Source of the DNA: Tessaracoccus sp. OS52
Lineage (GTDB): Bacteria; Actinomycetota; Actinomycetes; Propionibacteriales; Propionibacteriaceae
Direction of reading: 5' to 3'
Assembly: GCF_020687685.1 (NCBI RefSeq)
Contig: NZ_JAJEWM010000001.1
Coordinates: 1,674,001-1,738,000 of the forward strand
Length of the DNA: 64,000 bases
Positions 29,425 through 39,358 of this stretch are shown here, piece after piece; within the stretch, counting starts at the first letter, position 1; each line of letters begins with the position of its first letter. The notes beneath the pieces are model-generated. The model was given only the letters and a program-made list of their open reading frames with translations, was not told the DNA's origin and made no database searches. Made by a program: the position numbers and the translations under genes.

Positions 29425-31376
29425 TAGAGTTCGGTGACCTCTCCGGTGGTGAGGTTGATCGCCTCGCCACCGGAGTCCGCGACGGCGGCGTGCACGCTGG
29501 CGGCCAGCCGGGGCCCGAAGCCCGGGACCTGGGCGATCTCCTCGACGGTGGCCTGCCGCAGCTTGCGCAGGCTGCCGAAGTAGGTGAGCAAAGCCTTGCG
29601 CCGCAGCTCCCCGAGGCCCGGGACGTCGTCCAGCAGCGAGGACACCATGTTGCGGGCGCGCCTCGACCGGTGGTGCGCGATTGCGAACCGGTGCGCCTCG
29701 TCCCGGAGGCGCTGCAGCAGGTAGAGCCCCTCGCTCGCCCGCGGCAGGATCACGGGGTACTCCTCCCCCGGGACCCAGACCTCCTCGAGCCGCTTGGCCA
29801 GGCCGCACAGCGCGATCTCGTCCGCGAGTCCCAGCTCTTCGAGGACCGCGGCGGCGGCGTTGACCTGGGGCAGCCCGCCGTCGACGACGATGAGCCCGGG
29901 CGCGTACGCGAACTTCCGCGGAGCGCCGGTTGTCGGGTCGACCAGCAGGGGCCCCTCGGCGTCACTGTCGACGGCGCCGGCCCTGCCCCGCTCGTCCAGG
30001 AGCCGGCCGAGGCGCCGTCGCAGCACCTCGCTCATGGCCGCGACGTCGTTGGAGCCCTCGAAGCTCTTGATGATGAAGCGCCGGTACTCGGACTTCTTCG
30101 GCAGCGCGTCCTCGAACACCACCATGGAGCCGACCACCTCAGTGCCCATGGTGTGGGAGATGTCGTAGCACTCGATCCTCAGTGGTGGTTCGGCGAGTCC
30201 CAGCGCCTCGGCCACCTCCTCCAGGGCGCTGTTGCGGGTGGTGAGGTCGGTGGCCCGGCGGGTCTGGTGCTGCTGCAGAGCCAGTTGCGCGTTCTTGACG
30301 ACGGTGTCCAGCAGCACCCGCTTGCTGCCCCGCAGCGGCACCTTGATCTCGACGGGCCCGCCACGGCGCTGCGTGAGGAGCTGGACGAGCGGTTCATCGG
30401 CCTCCACCGAACTCAGGATGAGCGGCGGGATGTCGGCGCCCAGTTCGTCGTAGAGGTGGAGGAGGAACGGCTCCAGCAGCTCGGTGAGGTCGCGGTCGTC
30501 GGAGCGATCGGCCACGTGGCCCCGCTCACCGGTGATCCTGCCGGCGTGGACGTGGAAGACCTGGACCGCGATCTGCTGACCGTCGTCGGCGAACCCGATG
30601 ATGTCGGCCCTGGTCGAGGGCGGCAGCACGACGCTCTGGCGCTCCCTGGCCTTCTTCAGGGCACCGAGCGAGTCCCGCAGTACCGCGGCGCGCTCGAAGT
30701 TCAGCTGCGCCGACGCCTGGTACATCTCGCGTTCGAGCTCGCCGATGATCCCGGCGGTGTTGCCCGCCATGAAGGAGCAGAAGTCGTCGACGATCGCGCG
30801 GTGCTCCTCGGCGCTCACCCGGCCCACGCAGGGCGCCGAGCACTTGCCGATGTCGCCGAGCAGGCACGGCCGGCCGGCGGCTCTGGCGCTCTTGAACACC
30901 CCGGCGGTGCAGGAGCGCATGGGGAAGACCCGTAGGAGCATGTCCACGGTCTCGCGGATCGCCCAGGCCTGGCCGAAGGGCCCGAAGTACCTGGTGCCCC
31001 TGCGCTTGGCGCCCCGCCCGACGAAGACCCGGGGGTACTCCTCCGAAACGGTCACCGCGAGCCAGGGGTAGGACTTGTCGTCGCGGTACTTGACATTGAA
31101 CCGGGGGTCGAACTCCTGGATCCAGGTGTATTCGAGCTGCAGCGCCTCGAGCTCGTTGGCGACGACGGTCCACTCCACCTTCGCGGCCGTGCGCACCATC
31201 GTCTGGGTCCGGAAGTGCAACGACGCGGGATCCGCGAAGTAGGAGTTGAGCCGCTGGCGCAGGTTCTTGGCCTTGCCGACGTAGATGACGTTGCCGAAGG
31301 CGTCGAAGAACCGGTAGACGCCGGGGTCGAGGGGAATCGAGCCCGGCCTCGGACGGTAAGTCGACGGGTCAGCCAT
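29424..31376 (-). CDS. uvrC: UvrC, excinuclease ABC subunit C
   Basis: 650 residues. N-terminal GIY-YIG nuclease ([20 protein letters not shown], ~17-36), four-cysteine-type segment around [13 protein letters not shown], a UVR motif near 210, RNase H-like nuclease domain with [13 protein letters not shown], and C-terminal HhH pair ([29 protein letters not shown]). It makes both incisions in nucleotide excision repair. ATG 31374-31376 has TATCAT 7 bases upstream and no Shine-Dalgarno, so leaderless expression is likely. Divergent from the Rieske lipoprotein gene. Confidence 0.95.
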   Translation of the reverse strand: MADPSTYRPRPGSIPLDPGVYRFFDAFGNVIYVGKAKNLRQRLNSYFADPASLHFRTQTMVRTAAKVEWTVVANELEALQLEYTWIQEFDPRFNVKYRDDKSYPWLAVTVSEEYPRVFVGRGAKRRGTRYFGPFGQAWAIRETVDMLLRVFPMRSCTAGVFKSARAAGRPCLLGDIGKCSAPCVGRVSAEEHRAIVDDFCSFMAGNTAGIIGELEREMYQASAQLNFERAAVLRDSLGALKKARERQSVVLPPSTRADIIGFADDGQQIAVQVFHVHAGRITGERGHVADRSDDRDLTELLEPFLLHLYDELGADIPPLILSSVEADEPLVQLLTQRRGGPVEIKVPLRGSKRVLLDTVVKNAQLALQQHQTRRATDLTTRNSALEEVAEALGLAEPPLRIECYDISHTMGTEVVGSMVVFEDALPKKSEYRRFIIKSFEGSNDVAAMSEVLRRRLGRLLDERGRAGAVDSDAEGPLLVDPTTGAPRKFAYAPGLIVVDGGLPQVNAAAAVLEELGLADEIALCGLAKRLEEVWVPGEEYPVILPRASEGLYLLQRLRDEAHRFAIAHHRSRRARNMVSSLLDDVPGLGELRRKALLTYFGSLRKLRQATVEEIAQVPGFGPRLAASVHAAVADSGGEAINLTTGEVTEL

Positions 31377-31383
31377 GACGACG

Positions 31384-31425
31384 ATGATAGGTCGCCCGAT
31401 CCAGCGGGGTCGTTGCACCTATGCT
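31384..31425. promoter_or_regulatory. back-to-back leaderless promoters of uvrC and the Rieske lipoprotein
   Basis: Minus-strand TATCAT (plus 31384-31389) lies 7 bases before the uvrC ATG; plus-strand TATGCT (31420-31425) lies 7 bases before the ATG at 31433. Only 56 bases separate the two start codons, and neither gene has a ribosome site. Confidence 0.55.
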
Positions 31426-31432
31426 GGCAGCC

Positions 31433-31825
31433 ATGAGTACCCGACGCGAGGTCCTGATCACCGGCGCCGCGATCGCCACCTCCCTGCTGGCCTCGGGCTG
31501 CGCGGCCACCGAATCCCGGCAGGCCGCCCCCGACAGTGCCATCGAAGTGGACAAGTCCCAGGTACCCGTGGGCGGTGGAATCGTCCTGGCCGACCCCAAG
31601 ATCGTCGTTACCCAGCCCGTCGAGGGCACGTTCCTCGCCTTCTCGGCCGTGTGCACCCACCAGGGCTGTACGGTGCGCGACGTCAAGCCCGAGGGCATCA
31701 ACTGCGCCTGCCACGGATCCGTGTTCGACACCGGCGACGGCTCCCCCATCGCCGGGCCCGCGTCGGAGCCGCTCCAGTCCCTGAGCGTCGAGGACTCCGG
31801 GAACAAGCTCATCGTCGCGGCCTGA
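31433..31825 (+). CDS. Tat-exported Rieske 2Fe-2S lipoprotein
   Basis: 130 residues. A twin-arginine start (TRREVLITGAAIATS) leads to a lipobox LLASGC with C23, so the protein should be exported folded and anchored outside. The Rieske ligands are C74-x-H76 and C91-x2-H94, plus C79 and C93 placed for the stabilising disulfide of high-potential Rieske clusters. Its redox partner is unknown. Between uvrC and uvrA, with no functional tie to repair. TATGCT 7 bases before the ATG suggests a leaderless mRNA. Confidence 0.9.
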   Translation: MSTRREVLITGAAIATSLLASGCAATESRQAAPDSAIEVDKSQVPVGGGIVLADPKIVVTQPVEGTFLAFSAVCTHQGCTVRDVKPEGINCACHGSVFDTGDGSPIAGPASEPLQSLSVEDSGNKLIVAA

Positions 31826-31876
31826 CCACCGCAGGCAGCCGTCGCCCGCGGGCTGGTTGAGCGGTAGGATTCTCGG

Positions 31877-32413
31877 ATGGCAGCAGCAACGCCACGTGCG
31901 CTTTCGCTGGTGGGGCGGGTCCTCGGGATGGTGATCGCGGTGGTCGCCGTCCTGGCGGGCGTGGGTCTGCTGCTGCTCGCGATCTTCGCCCAGTTCGACA
32001 CCCGCTCGAACATCCACCCCTTCTTCCGCCCCGACGCCGTTTACTCGTCGTTCGACGGGCCTGCGGAACTCCGGGACCCTTCGAACGAGTACGCCATCAC
32101 GAGCCTCAACAGCGGGCTCGACGAATGCACGGTGCGCTCCCTCAACGGCCCCCTTGAACTGCGCCCGGACGCGGACCCGTACTTCACCGCCCGGTCGGTC
32201 TTCCGGTTCACGGCACCTCCGGGCACTTACCAGGTGACCTGCTCCCCCGACGTCTGGTTCGAGATCTACCGGGGAGCCGACGTGGAACTCGCCGTACGCG
32301 GATACGAGGGTTCGGTCCACCCATCCGTTTACTACCTGCTGGGGTCAGCGGTGTTCCTCGGTGTGGGCATGTGGCTGTGGCACCGGTTCGTTCAGAAGCC
32401 CAAGCGCTGGTGA
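31877..32413 (+). CDS. hypothetical two-helix membrane protein
   Basis: 178 residues, not recognised. A membrane helix at ~14-38, an extracytoplasmic domain (~40-148) with two cysteines (C84, C122) that could form a disulfide, a second helix (~150-168) and a basic tail ending RFVQKPKRW. TAGGAT ends 6 bases before the ATG, a leaderless arrangement separate from the Rieske gene 51 bases upstream. It ends 3 bases from the convergent uvrA stop. Confidence 0.75.
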   Translation: MAAATPRALSLVGRVLGMVIAVVAVLAGVGLLLLAIFAQFDTRSNIHPFFRPDAVYSSFDGPAELRDPSNEYAITSLNSGLDECTVRSLNGPLELRPDADPYFTARSVFRFTAPPGTYQVTCSPDVWFEIYRGADVELAVRGYEGSVHPSVYYLLGSAVFLGVGMWLWHRFVQKPKRW

Positions 32414-32416
32414 GCG

Positions 32417-35254
32417 CTACGCCAGCAGCGGCCTGAGGAACTCCCCGGTGGCCGAACCCTCCGCCGCCGCGACGTCCTCCGGCGTGCCGACGGCCACGAC
32501 CTCGCCACCCCGGGAGCCCCCGTCGGGGCCCATGTCGATCACCCAGTCGGCGGACTTGATGACGTCCAGGTTGTGCTCGATCACGACGACGGTGTTGCCC
32601 GCGTCCACGAGCTTCTGGAGCACCATGAGGAGCTTGCGGATGTCCTCGAAATGCAGGCCGGTGGTCGGTTCGTCGAGGACGTAGAGCGTCCTGCCCGTCG
32701 AACGCTTCTGCAGTTCGGCCGCCAGCTTCACCCGCTGCGCCTCGCCACCGGACAACGTGGTGGCCGCCTGTCCCAGCCGGACATAGCCCAGGCCCACCTC
32801 GTTCAGGGTCCGCAGGTGACGGGAGATGGACTGGATGGAGGCGAAGAACTCCACGCCGTCGCTGATGGACATCTCCAGCACCTCGGAGATGGACTTCCCC
32901 TTGTAGTGGACCTCGAGCGTCTCGCGGTTGTAACGCGCCCCGTGGCAGACCTCGCAGGGGACGTACACGTCCGGCAGGAAGTTCATCTCGATCTTGATGG
33001 TGCCGTCGCCCATGCAGTTCTCGCACCGGCCGCCCTTCACGTTGAAGGAGAACCTGCCCGGCTGGTAGCCGCGCACCTTCGCCTCCGGGGTCTGCGCGAA
33101 CAGGTTGCGGATCTTGTCGAACACCCCGGTGTAGGTGGCCGGGTTCGAGCGCGGGGTGCGGCCGATGGGCGACTGGTCCACCTGGATGACCTTGTCCAGG
33201 TGATCGAGCCCCTTCAGGGAGCGATGCTTGCCGGGTACGGCCTTGGCGCTGTAGATCTTCTTCGCCGCCGCCGTGTAGAGGATGGAGTTCACCAGCGAGG
33301 ACTTGCCCGAGCCGCTGACGCCCGTGACCGCCGTGAAGGTGCCCAGGGGGAACTCCACGTCGATGTTCTTCAGGTTGTGTTCCTTCGCCCCGACGATGGT
33401 GACCGACTTGCCGTTGCGTGGCCTTCGCACCTCGGGCACCGGGATGCTGAGCCGCCCCGAGAGGTAGCCGCCGGTCAGCGACTCCTCGCTGGCCAGCAGG
33501 TCCTCGACGCTCCCCTCGACGACGATGTGGCCGCCGTACTCGCCGGCGCCGGGGCCGATGTCGACCACCCAGTCAGCCGCCCTGACGGTGTCCTCGTCGT
33601 GCTCCACGACGATGAGGGTGTTTCCCAGGTCCCGCAGCCGGTGGAGCGTCTCGATGAGGCGTCTGTTGTCGCGCTGGTGGAGACCGATGCTGGGCTCGTC
33701 GAGCACGTAGAGGACGCCGACGAGACCCGAGCCGATCTGCGTGGCCAGCCGGATGCGCTGCGCCTCCCCGCCCGAGAGCGTGGCGGCCGCGCGGGAGAGG
33801 CTGAGGTAGTCAAGCCCGACGTCGAGCAGGAACCGCAACCTGGCCTGGACCTCCTTGACGACGCGAGCGGCGATCTGCGCCTCGCGCTCGGTGAGCTGCA
33901 GGCCGGTCAGGAAGTCATTGGCGTCGCTGATGGCCATGTCGGCCAGCTGGGCGATGTTGGTCTCGGCGATGGTCACCGCGAGCGAGGCCGGGCGCAGCCG
34001 CGCGCCGTCGCAGGCGGAGCAGGCGATCTCCCTCATGTAGCCGCCCCAGCGGTCGCGGGCGGCGTCGGTCTCGGCCTCGCCGTGTCGACGTCGGACGAAG
34101 GGCAGGATGCCTTCGTACTTCTGGGTGTAGCTGCGGGTGCGGCCGAAGCGGTTGCGGTAGGTGACCAGGACGGGGTCCTTGACCCCGTTCAGGAGCAGCT
34201 TGATGTGCTTGGGCGGCAGTTCCTCCCAGGGGGTGTGGACGCTGAAGCCGTGCTCCGCGGCCAGCGAGTCCAGAACGTGCTCGTAGTGTCCGCGCAGGTG
34301 GGCCGTGGCCCACGGGGCGATGGCGCCCTCAGCCAGGGTGAGCCCGACGTCGGGGACGACGAGTTCCGGATCCACCTCCAAGGTGGTTCCCAGCCCTGAG
34401 CACTTGGGGCAGGCGCCCCACGGCCCGTTGAAGGAGAACTGCCGGGGCTCGAGCTCCTCGATGGCGACGTCGTGGTCGTTGGGGCAGCCCATCGCCTCGG
34501 AGAAGCGCTTCTCGCGTTCCGGATCGTCGGAGGGCAGGTCCACGAACTCGATCCCCACGATGCCGCCGGCCAGGCCCAGTGCGGCTTCGACCGATTCGGT
34601 GATCCGCTGCTTGGCCGAAGGCTTGACCACGACGCGATCCACGATCACGTCGATGTCGTGCTTGAGCTTCTTGTTCAGTTCCGGCACCTCCGTGATGGGG
34701 TGGACGTTGCCGTCCACCCGCACGCGGCTGAAGCCGTCGGAGCTGAGTTGCCTGAACAACTCGTGGTACTCGCCCTTGCGGCCGCGGATCACCGGCGCGA
34801 GGATCTGGAACCTGGTGCCTTCCTCCATGTCCAGCAGCCGGTCCACGATCTGCTGTGGGGTCTGCTTGCCGATCGGGGAACCACAGACCAGGCAGTGCGG
34901 GATGCCGATGCGGGCGTAGAGCAGCCGCAGGTAGTCGTAGACCTCGGTCACCGTCCCGACGGTGGAACGCGGGTTGCGGCTGGTCGACTTCTGGTCGATC
35001 GAGACCGCCGGCGAGAGCCCCTCGATGAAGTCACAGTCCGGCTTCTCCATCTGGCCGAGGAACTGGCGGGCATAGGACGAGAGGGACTCGACGTAGCGTC
35101 GTTGCCCCTCCGCGAAGATGGTGTCGAACGCCAGCGATGACTTGCCGGACCCACTCAGCCCGGTGAATACCACCAACGAGTCCCTGGGCAGTTCAAGGGA
35201 GACATTCTTGAGGTTGTGCATCCGGGCGCCGCGGACTGTCAGCCGTTCATTCAC
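32417..35254 (-). CDS. uvrA: UvrA, excinuclease ABC subunit A
   Basis: 945 residues, duplicated ABC ATPase. First Walker [15 protein letters not shown] (~31-44), second [14 protein letters not shown]; two LSGGEAQR signatures; zinc modules with [22 protein letters not shown] and the pair CENCMGDG ... CEVCHGARY. It detects DNA damage and loads UvrB. I start at GTG 35252-35254 ([14 protein letters not shown]) because TAAGAT lies exactly 7 bases upstream and no ribosome site exists; ATG 35263 falls inside that box. A partial SOS box overlaps the -35 region. Confidence 0.96.
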   Translation of the reverse strand: MNERLTVRGARMHNLKNVSLELPRDSLVVFTGLSGSGKSSLAFDTIFAEGQRRYVESLSSYARQFLGQMEKPDCDFIEGLSPAVSIDQKSTSRNPRSTVGTVTEVYDYLRLLYARIGIPHCLVCGSPIGKQTPQQIVDRLLDMEEGTRFQILAPVIRGRKGEYHELFRQLSSDGFSRVRVDGNVHPITEVPELNKKLKHDIDVIVDRVVVKPSAKQRITESVEAALGLAGGIVGIEFVDLPSDDPEREKRFSEAMGCPNDHDVAIEELEPRQFSFNGPWGACPKCSGLGTTLEVDPELVVPDVGLTLAEGAIAPWATAHLRGHYEHVLDSLAAEHGFSVHTPWEELPPKHIKLLLNGVKDPVLVTYRNRFGRTRSYTQKYEGILPFVRRRHGEAETDAARDRWGGYMREIACSACDGARLRPASLAVTIAETNIAQLADMAISDANDFLTGLQLTEREAQIAARVVKEVQARLRFLLDVGLDYLSLSRAAATLSGGEAQRIRLATQIGSGLVGVLYVLDEPSIGLHQRDNRRLIETLHRLRDLGNTLIVVEHDEDTVRAADWVVDIGPGAGEYGGHIVVEGSVEDLLASEESLTGGYLSGRLSIPVPEVRRPRNGKSVTIVGAKEHNLKNIDVEFPLGTFTAVTGVSGSGKSSLVNSILYTAAAKKIYSAKAVPGKHRSLKGLDHLDKVIQVDQSPIGRTPRSNPATYTGVFDKIRNLFAQTPEAKVRGYQPGRFSFNVKGGRCENCMGDGTIKIEMNFLPDVYVPCEVCHGARYNRETLEVHYKGKSISEVLEMSISDGVEFFASIQSISRHLRTLNEVGLGYVRLGQAATTLSGGEAQRVKLAAELQKRSTGRTLYVLDEPTTGLHFEDIRKLLMVLQKLVDAGNTVVVIEHNLDVIKSADWVIDMGPDGGSRGGEVVAVGTPEDVAAAEGSATGEFLRPLLA

Positions 35255-35261
35255 TCGGCAC

Positions 35262-35302
35262 ATCTTACGCAACCCGCCAAACGAATTCGAACTGGTGTTT
35301 TG
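35262..35302 (-). promoter_or_regulatory. uvrA promoter with SOS-box-like element
   Basis: -10 TAAGAT (plus 35262-35267). Upstream, plus 35287-35302 reads TCGAAC-TGGT-GTTTTG, matching 9 of 12 defined positions of the actinobacterial LexA box TCGAAC-N4-GTTCGA and lying over the -35 position. Confidence 0.4.
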
Positions 35303-35387
35303 ATTTGCTCGGCGTGTCGTCTCCCCGGGGTGGGCGGCTTTTCCCGGACCGGGCAACGGGCACGAGCGCACTTGCTAGGGTGGCGCC

Positions 35388-36083
35388 ATGCCGAGCCCCC
35401 AGACCGTTGGAGACGGCACCCCCGACGAGGGTGTGATGCAGGCGGTGCGTGAGCAGACCCACCTGCTGCTCGGCAGGACCATCTCCTACTCCGACGAGGA
35501 CTGGGCGCAGCCCTCCCGCCTCCCCGGCTGGACGCGGTCCCACGTCGCGGCGCACCTGGTAACCAACGCCCGGGAGCTCGTGGGCGTGTGCGACGAAGTG
35601 GCTCGCGGCAACCGGACGGCAAGAACCACACGCCGATCCGCGCAGGAGACGGCGCACGCCCTCGAACTCGGTGCACTGGCGGACGGCCTCAGCCTGCAGA
35701 TCGACCTGGACACCTCTGCCGGCGAACTGGACGAGGCCCTGTCCTGCCCTGCCCCGGCGGACGCGAGGGTCGTCCTCAGGTCCGGCGAGGAGCTGCCCGT
35801 CGACCAGCTGCCGCTGCTGCGCCTGCACGAGGTGGCACTGCACTCGTTCGACCTCACACCGGACGTGGACGAGCTGGCGCTCGACCCAGAGGTCGCCAAC
35901 AAGCTGCTGGCCTTCCGGGTGGCCCGCACCCCGGCTCACGAACTGCCGGGCGCGCACATCGTGAGCCACGAAGGCTTCGACCACGGCCCCAGCGGCTCGG
36001 CCCCGCGCGTCACCGGACCGGCCGCAGACCTGCTGATCTGGCTGGCTCGCGGCGTGGTGACGCCACGCGTCGCAGGGGCGTAG
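35388..36083 (+). CDS. maleylpyruvate isomerase family, mycothiol-dependent type protein
   Basis: 231 residues, DinB-like four-helix domain. The motif LPGWTRSHVAAHLVTN (~44-59) with its metal-binding histidines, and LRLHEVALHSFDL (~146), match the MDMPI family, which uses mycothiol as cofactor in actinobacteria. The substrate is unknown; maleylpyruvate isomerisation is only the founding activity. TAGGGT ends 6 bases before the ATG (leaderless type). Divergent from uvrA. Confidence 0.85.
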   Translation: MPSPQTVGDGTPDEGVMQAVREQTHLLLGRTISYSDEDWAQPSRLPGWTRSHVAAHLVTNARELVGVCDEVARGNRTARTTRRSAQETAHALELGALADGLSLQIDLDTSAGELDEALSCPAPADARVVLRSGEELPVDQLPLLRLHEVALHSFDLTPDVDELALDPEVANKLLAFRVARTPAHELPGAHIVSHEGFDHGPSGSAPRVTGPAADLLIWLARGVVTPRVAGA

Positions 36084-36154
36084 CAATCGGCCCTCTGAGG
36101 TCCTCCGCTTCCTATAGGGTGACTCGCAGCTTCAATAGACGATACGGAGATGAG

Positions 36155-36931
36155 ATGACCCAGCCGCCCAACTACCCCGGCCAGAACCCGGCCGGACAGC
36201 CGGGCAACCAGCCCCCCGGATACCAGCAGCCCCAGTGGGGACCGGGACACCAGGGCACACCGGGTCCGGGCGGCGGCCCGAACCTCGGTCCGGGCAGCTA
36301 CGGGCAGCAGTCTCCGGCACCGGCTCACCACGGGCAGCCCCCCTACGGCCAACAGCCTCCCCAGGGCCAGCAGCCGGTGTACGTCAGCGGCGGAACCGAA
36401 GCTCCCGGTGGGCGCAAGTCCGGTGCGCAGAAGGCGAAGGGGGTCCTGGGAGCCATCGTCTCGGTGGTGCTGATCGCCGTGGCCGGCTTCAATCTCTGGA
36501 ACCGGTTCACCAGCGACGCGGCCCTCGAGGTGGGCAACTGTCTGGCCTTCTCCGGCCAGGTGGAAGACGCCAACCACGAAGAGGTTGACTGTGGCGACGC
36601 CGCCACGTTCTCGTTCGAGGTGGCGCGGGTGAACGACGGCGCCCTGAGCTGTGCACCTGAGTACCTCTCCTACACCGTCACCCAGGAGCGCTCCGAAAGC
36701 CCTGAGAAGATCGCCTGCCTGATCGAGAACTTCGCGTCCGACACCTGCTACCAAGTGCTGCCGGAGAGCGATGTCCGGGGTTACGCCGTCGTGGACTGCT
36801 CGGAGGCCGTCGCTGAGTTCAAGGTGACCCAGAGGCACGACGCCGCGGGTGCGAGCTGCGCCGAGGGCGAGGAGCCTTACGCCTACGAGGAGCCGGCACG
36901 CACCTACTGCATCGGCGACCCGGCCGCTTGA
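36155..36931 (+). CDS. proline/glutamine-rich membrane-anchored protein with two four-cysteine modules (LppU-like)
   Basis: 258 residues. A disordered P/Q/G-rich cytoplasmic tail (1-80), one helix (~96-113), then an extracytoplasmic domain with eight cysteines: C129, C146, C166, C188 and C198, C215, C235, C252. Spacings are 17-20-22 and 17-20-17, showing a tandem duplication, each half with a VDC and a late C. This resembles the actinobacterial LppU/SCO3897 group, of unknown function. GGAG lies 4-5 bases before the ATG at 36155. A strong terminator follows, so it is not co-transcribed with uvrB. Confidence 0.8.
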   Translation: MTQPPNYPGQNPAGQPGNQPPGYQQPQWGPGHQGTPGPGGGPNLGPGSYGQQSPAPAHHGQPPYGQQPPQGQQPVYVSGGTEAPGGRKSGAQKAKGVLGAIVSVVLIAVAGFNLWNRFTSDAALEVGNCLAFSGQVEDANHEEVDCGDAATFSFEVARVNDGALSCAPEYLSYTVTQERSESPEKIACLIENFASDTCYQVLPESDVRGYAVVDCSEAVAEFKVTQRHDAAGASCAEGEEPYAYEEPARTYCIGDPAA

Positions 36932-36944
36932 GACTCCCGTGGCG

Positions 36945-36975
36945 GAGCCCGGACCTGCGAGGGTCCGGGCTCTTT
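36945..36975 (+). terminator. terminator after the LppU-like gene
   Basis: 11-bp stem GAGCCCGGACC / GGTCCGGGCTC (36945-36955, 36962-36972), 6-base loop, then TTTC. Confidence 0.8.
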
Positions 36976-36994
36976 CAATGTCAGTGCCCCGACC

Positions 36995-37000
36995 TAGAGT
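36995..37000 (+). promoter_or_regulatory. -10 box of uvrB
   Basis: TAGAGT ending 7 bases before the uvrB ATG at 37008, just after the preceding terminator; leaderless arrangement. Confidence 0.5.
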
Positions 37001-37007
37001 TGATGGC

Positions 37008-39077
37008 ATGAGACCAATCGACGAGCTCAGGCGTCAGGTCGCGCCGCTGAGAATGAAGGCTGACTTCCAGCCATCCGGTGACCAGCCCGCAGCCATCGCC
37101 GAACTCGAGCGCCGGATCGCGGCCGGGGAGCAGGACATGGTGTTGCTCGGCGCCACCGGCACCGGAAAGACAGCGACTGTGGCCTGGCTGGCTGAGAAGT
37201 TGCAGCGCCCCATCCTGGTGATGCAGCCCAACAAGACCCTCGCAGCGCAGTTCGCCAACGAACTCAGGACGTTCTTCCCCGACAACGCCGTCGAATACTT
37301 CGTCTCCTACTACGACTACTACCAGCCCGAGGCCTACGTCCCGCAGACCGACACCTACATCGAGAAGGACTCCTCGCTCAACGAGGAGGTGGAGCGGCTG
37401 CGGCACTCGGCAACCAGTTCGCTGCTGACGCGGCGCGACGTGATCGTCGTCGCCACCGTCTCGGCTATCTACGGGCTCGGCACCCCGGAGGAGTACCTGG
37501 AGCAACGCGTGACGCTGCGGGTGGGAGAGGAACATGACCGGAACGAGTTGCTGCGCCATCTGGTGGACATCCAGTACGCACGCAACGACCTGGCCGGCAC
37601 CAGGGGCACCTTCCGCGTCAGGGGCGACACCCTGGAGGTCTTCCCGATGTACGAGGAGAACGCCGTGCGGATCGAGTTCTTCGGGGATGAGATCGAGCGG
37701 ATCTCGACGATGCACGCCCTCACCGGCAACGTCCTCCACGATGAGCAGGAGGTCTACATCTTCCCCGCCACCCACTACTCCGCGGGCGCGGAGCGGATGG
37801 AACGGGCCATAACCGGAATCGAGCGCGAACTCGCCGAACGGCTGGCAGAGCTGGAGGAGCAGGGCAAACTGCTCGAGGCGCAGCGGCTGCGCATGCGGAC
37901 CAGCTATGACATCGAGATGATGCGCCAGATCGGCACCTGCTCCGGCATCGAGAACTACTCGCGCCACATCGACGGCCGCGCGCCCGGCTCGGCACCGTCG
38001 TGCCTGGTGGACTACTTCCCGGAGGACTTCCTGCTCGTCGTCGACGAGTCCCACGTCACCATCCCGCAGATCGGAGGCATGTACGAGGGCGACGCATCGC
38101 GGAAGCGCACGCTGGTCGAACATGGCTTCCGTCTGCCCAGCGCCCTGGACAACCGTCCCCTGCGGTTCGACGAGTTCGTGCAGCGCATCGGCCAGACGGT
38201 CTACCTCTCCGCAACTCCCGGCCCCTATGAGCTGGAGCGCTCCAACGGTTTCGTCCAACAGATCATCCGGCCCACGGGACTGGTGGACCCGGAAGTGGTG
38301 CTGAAACCCACGAAGGGGCAGATCGACGACCTGATGGCCGAGATCAAGCTGCGGGTCGAGCGCAACGAGCGCGTGCTGGTCACCACGCTGACCAAGAAGA
38401 TGTCCGAGGACCTGACCGATTACCTGATGGACAACGGAATTCGCACGCGCTACCTCCACTCCGAGGTTGACACCCTCCGCCGCATCGAGCTCCTGCGCGA
38501 ACTGCGCATGGGAGAGTACGACGTCCTCGTCGGCATCAACCTGCTGCGGGAGGGGCTGGACCTGCCGGAGGTGTCGCTCGTGGGCATCCTCGACGCGGAC
38601 AAGGAGGGATTCCTCCGCTCGGAACGCTCACTGATCCAGACGATCGGGCGGGCTGCCCGAAACGTGGCGGGCCAGGTACACATGTATGCGGACAAGATCA
38701 CGCCCTCCATGGCCGCCGCGATCGATGAGACGAACCGGCGCCGCTCCATCCAGATCGCCTACAACCAGGCACATGGGGTTGACCCCCAGCCGCTGCGGAA
38801 GAAGATCGCCGACATCACCGACATGCTCGACCGCGAGGATGCCGACACCGAGCAGCTCCTCTCCGCGAAAGCGAAGGTCACGACGGGCAGGAAGCGAAAC
38901 GGCGGTCTGGACCCCGCAACCATGGCGGCCTCGGACCTCGGCAACCTGATCGAGGACCTGACGAGCCAGATGCACCAGGCTGCGGCGGCGCTGCAGTTCG
39001 AAGCTGCGGCACGGATCAGGGACGAGGTTGCAGACCTGAAGAAGGAATTGCGCCAGATGATCGAGGCCAACAAATAG
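37008..39077 (+). CDS. uvrB: UvrB, excinuclease ABC subunit B
   Basis: 689 residues. Walker [15 protein letters not shown] (~45-58), beta-hairpin region [24 protein letters not shown]-like [11 protein letters not shown], helicase motifs [16 protein letters not shown] and QTIGRAARN, and a C-terminal UVR domain ([20 protein letters not shown] region) that binds UvrC. It verifies damage after UvrA loading. ATG at 37008 opens [10 protein letters not shown] and follows TAGAGT by 7 bases; no Shine-Dalgarno. Confidence 0.96.
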   Translation: MRPIDELRRQVAPLRMKADFQPSGDQPAAIAELERRIAAGEQDMVLLGATGTGKTATVAWLAEKLQRPILVMQPNKTLAAQFANELRTFFPDNAVEYFVSYYDYYQPEAYVPQTDTYIEKDSSLNEEVERLRHSATSSLLTRRDVIVVATVSAIYGLGTPEEYLEQRVTLRVGEEHDRNELLRHLVDIQYARNDLAGTRGTFRVRGDTLEVFPMYEENAVRIEFFGDEIERISTMHALTGNVLHDEQEVYIFPATHYSAGAERMERAITGIERELAERLAELEEQGKLLEAQRLRMRTSYDIEMMRQIGTCSGIENYSRHIDGRAPGSAPSCLVDYFPEDFLLVVDESHVTIPQIGGMYEGDASRKRTLVEHGFRLPSALDNRPLRFDEFVQRIGQTVYLSATPGPYELERSNGFVQQIIRPTGLVDPEVVLKPTKGQIDDLMAEIKLRVERNERVLVTTLTKKMSEDLTDYLMDNGIRTRYLHSEVDTLRRIELLRELRMGEYDVLVGINLLREGLDLPEVSLVGILDADKEGFLRSERSLIQTIGRAARNVAGQVHMYADKITPSMAAAIDETNRRRSIQIAYNQAHGVDPQPLRKKIADITDMLDREDADTEQLLSAKAKVTTGRKRNGGLDPATMAASDLGNLIEDLTSQMHQAAAALQFEAAARIRDEVADLKKELRQMIEANK

Positions 39078-39138
39078 CCCACGGGCCAAGTTCGCTGCGC
39101 TAGGCTGAAAGTCCGATAAAGAAAGAGAGGATCGTCCC

Positions 39139-39294
39139 ATGGCACGCATTCTTTGGATTGTTCTGGCAGTGGTCATCGTTTTGTGGCTGCTCGGTCTCCT
39201 CACGAGCGTCGGAGGGAACCTGATTCACCTTCTGCTCGTGGTGGCCCTGGTCATCCTCGTCATCAACCTCATTTCCGGCCGCAGGGCGGTCTGA
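39139..39294 (+). CDS. lmo0937-type small membrane protein
   Basis: 51 residues, short enough to be missed by length filters: MARILWIVLAVVIVLWLLGL, then TSVGGNLIHLLLVVALVILV and a basic end GRRAV. Two hydrophobic helices around G-G-N-L-I-H match the lmo0937 family of tiny membrane proteins, often stress-linked but without known function. AGAGAGGA lies 9 bases before the ATG, and a TAGGCT -10 is ~35 bases upstream (leadered). A 16-bp terminator follows. Located between uvrB and coaE. Confidence 0.85.
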   Translation: MARILWIVLAVVIVLWLLGLLTSVGGNLIHLLLVVALVILVINLISGRRAV

Positions 39295-39311
39295 GGCAAC
39301 TCACCGGAAAC

Positions 39312-39347
39312 AGCAGAATGGCCCGCCGTCTGGCGGGCCATTCTGCT
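39312..39347. terminator. bidirectional terminator between small membrane protein and coaE
   Basis: Perfect 16-bp stem AGCAGAATGGCCCGCC / GGCGGGCCATTCTGCT with a 4-base loop (GTCT). Confidence 0.85.
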
Positions 39348-39358
39348 ATTCGGTGTGT

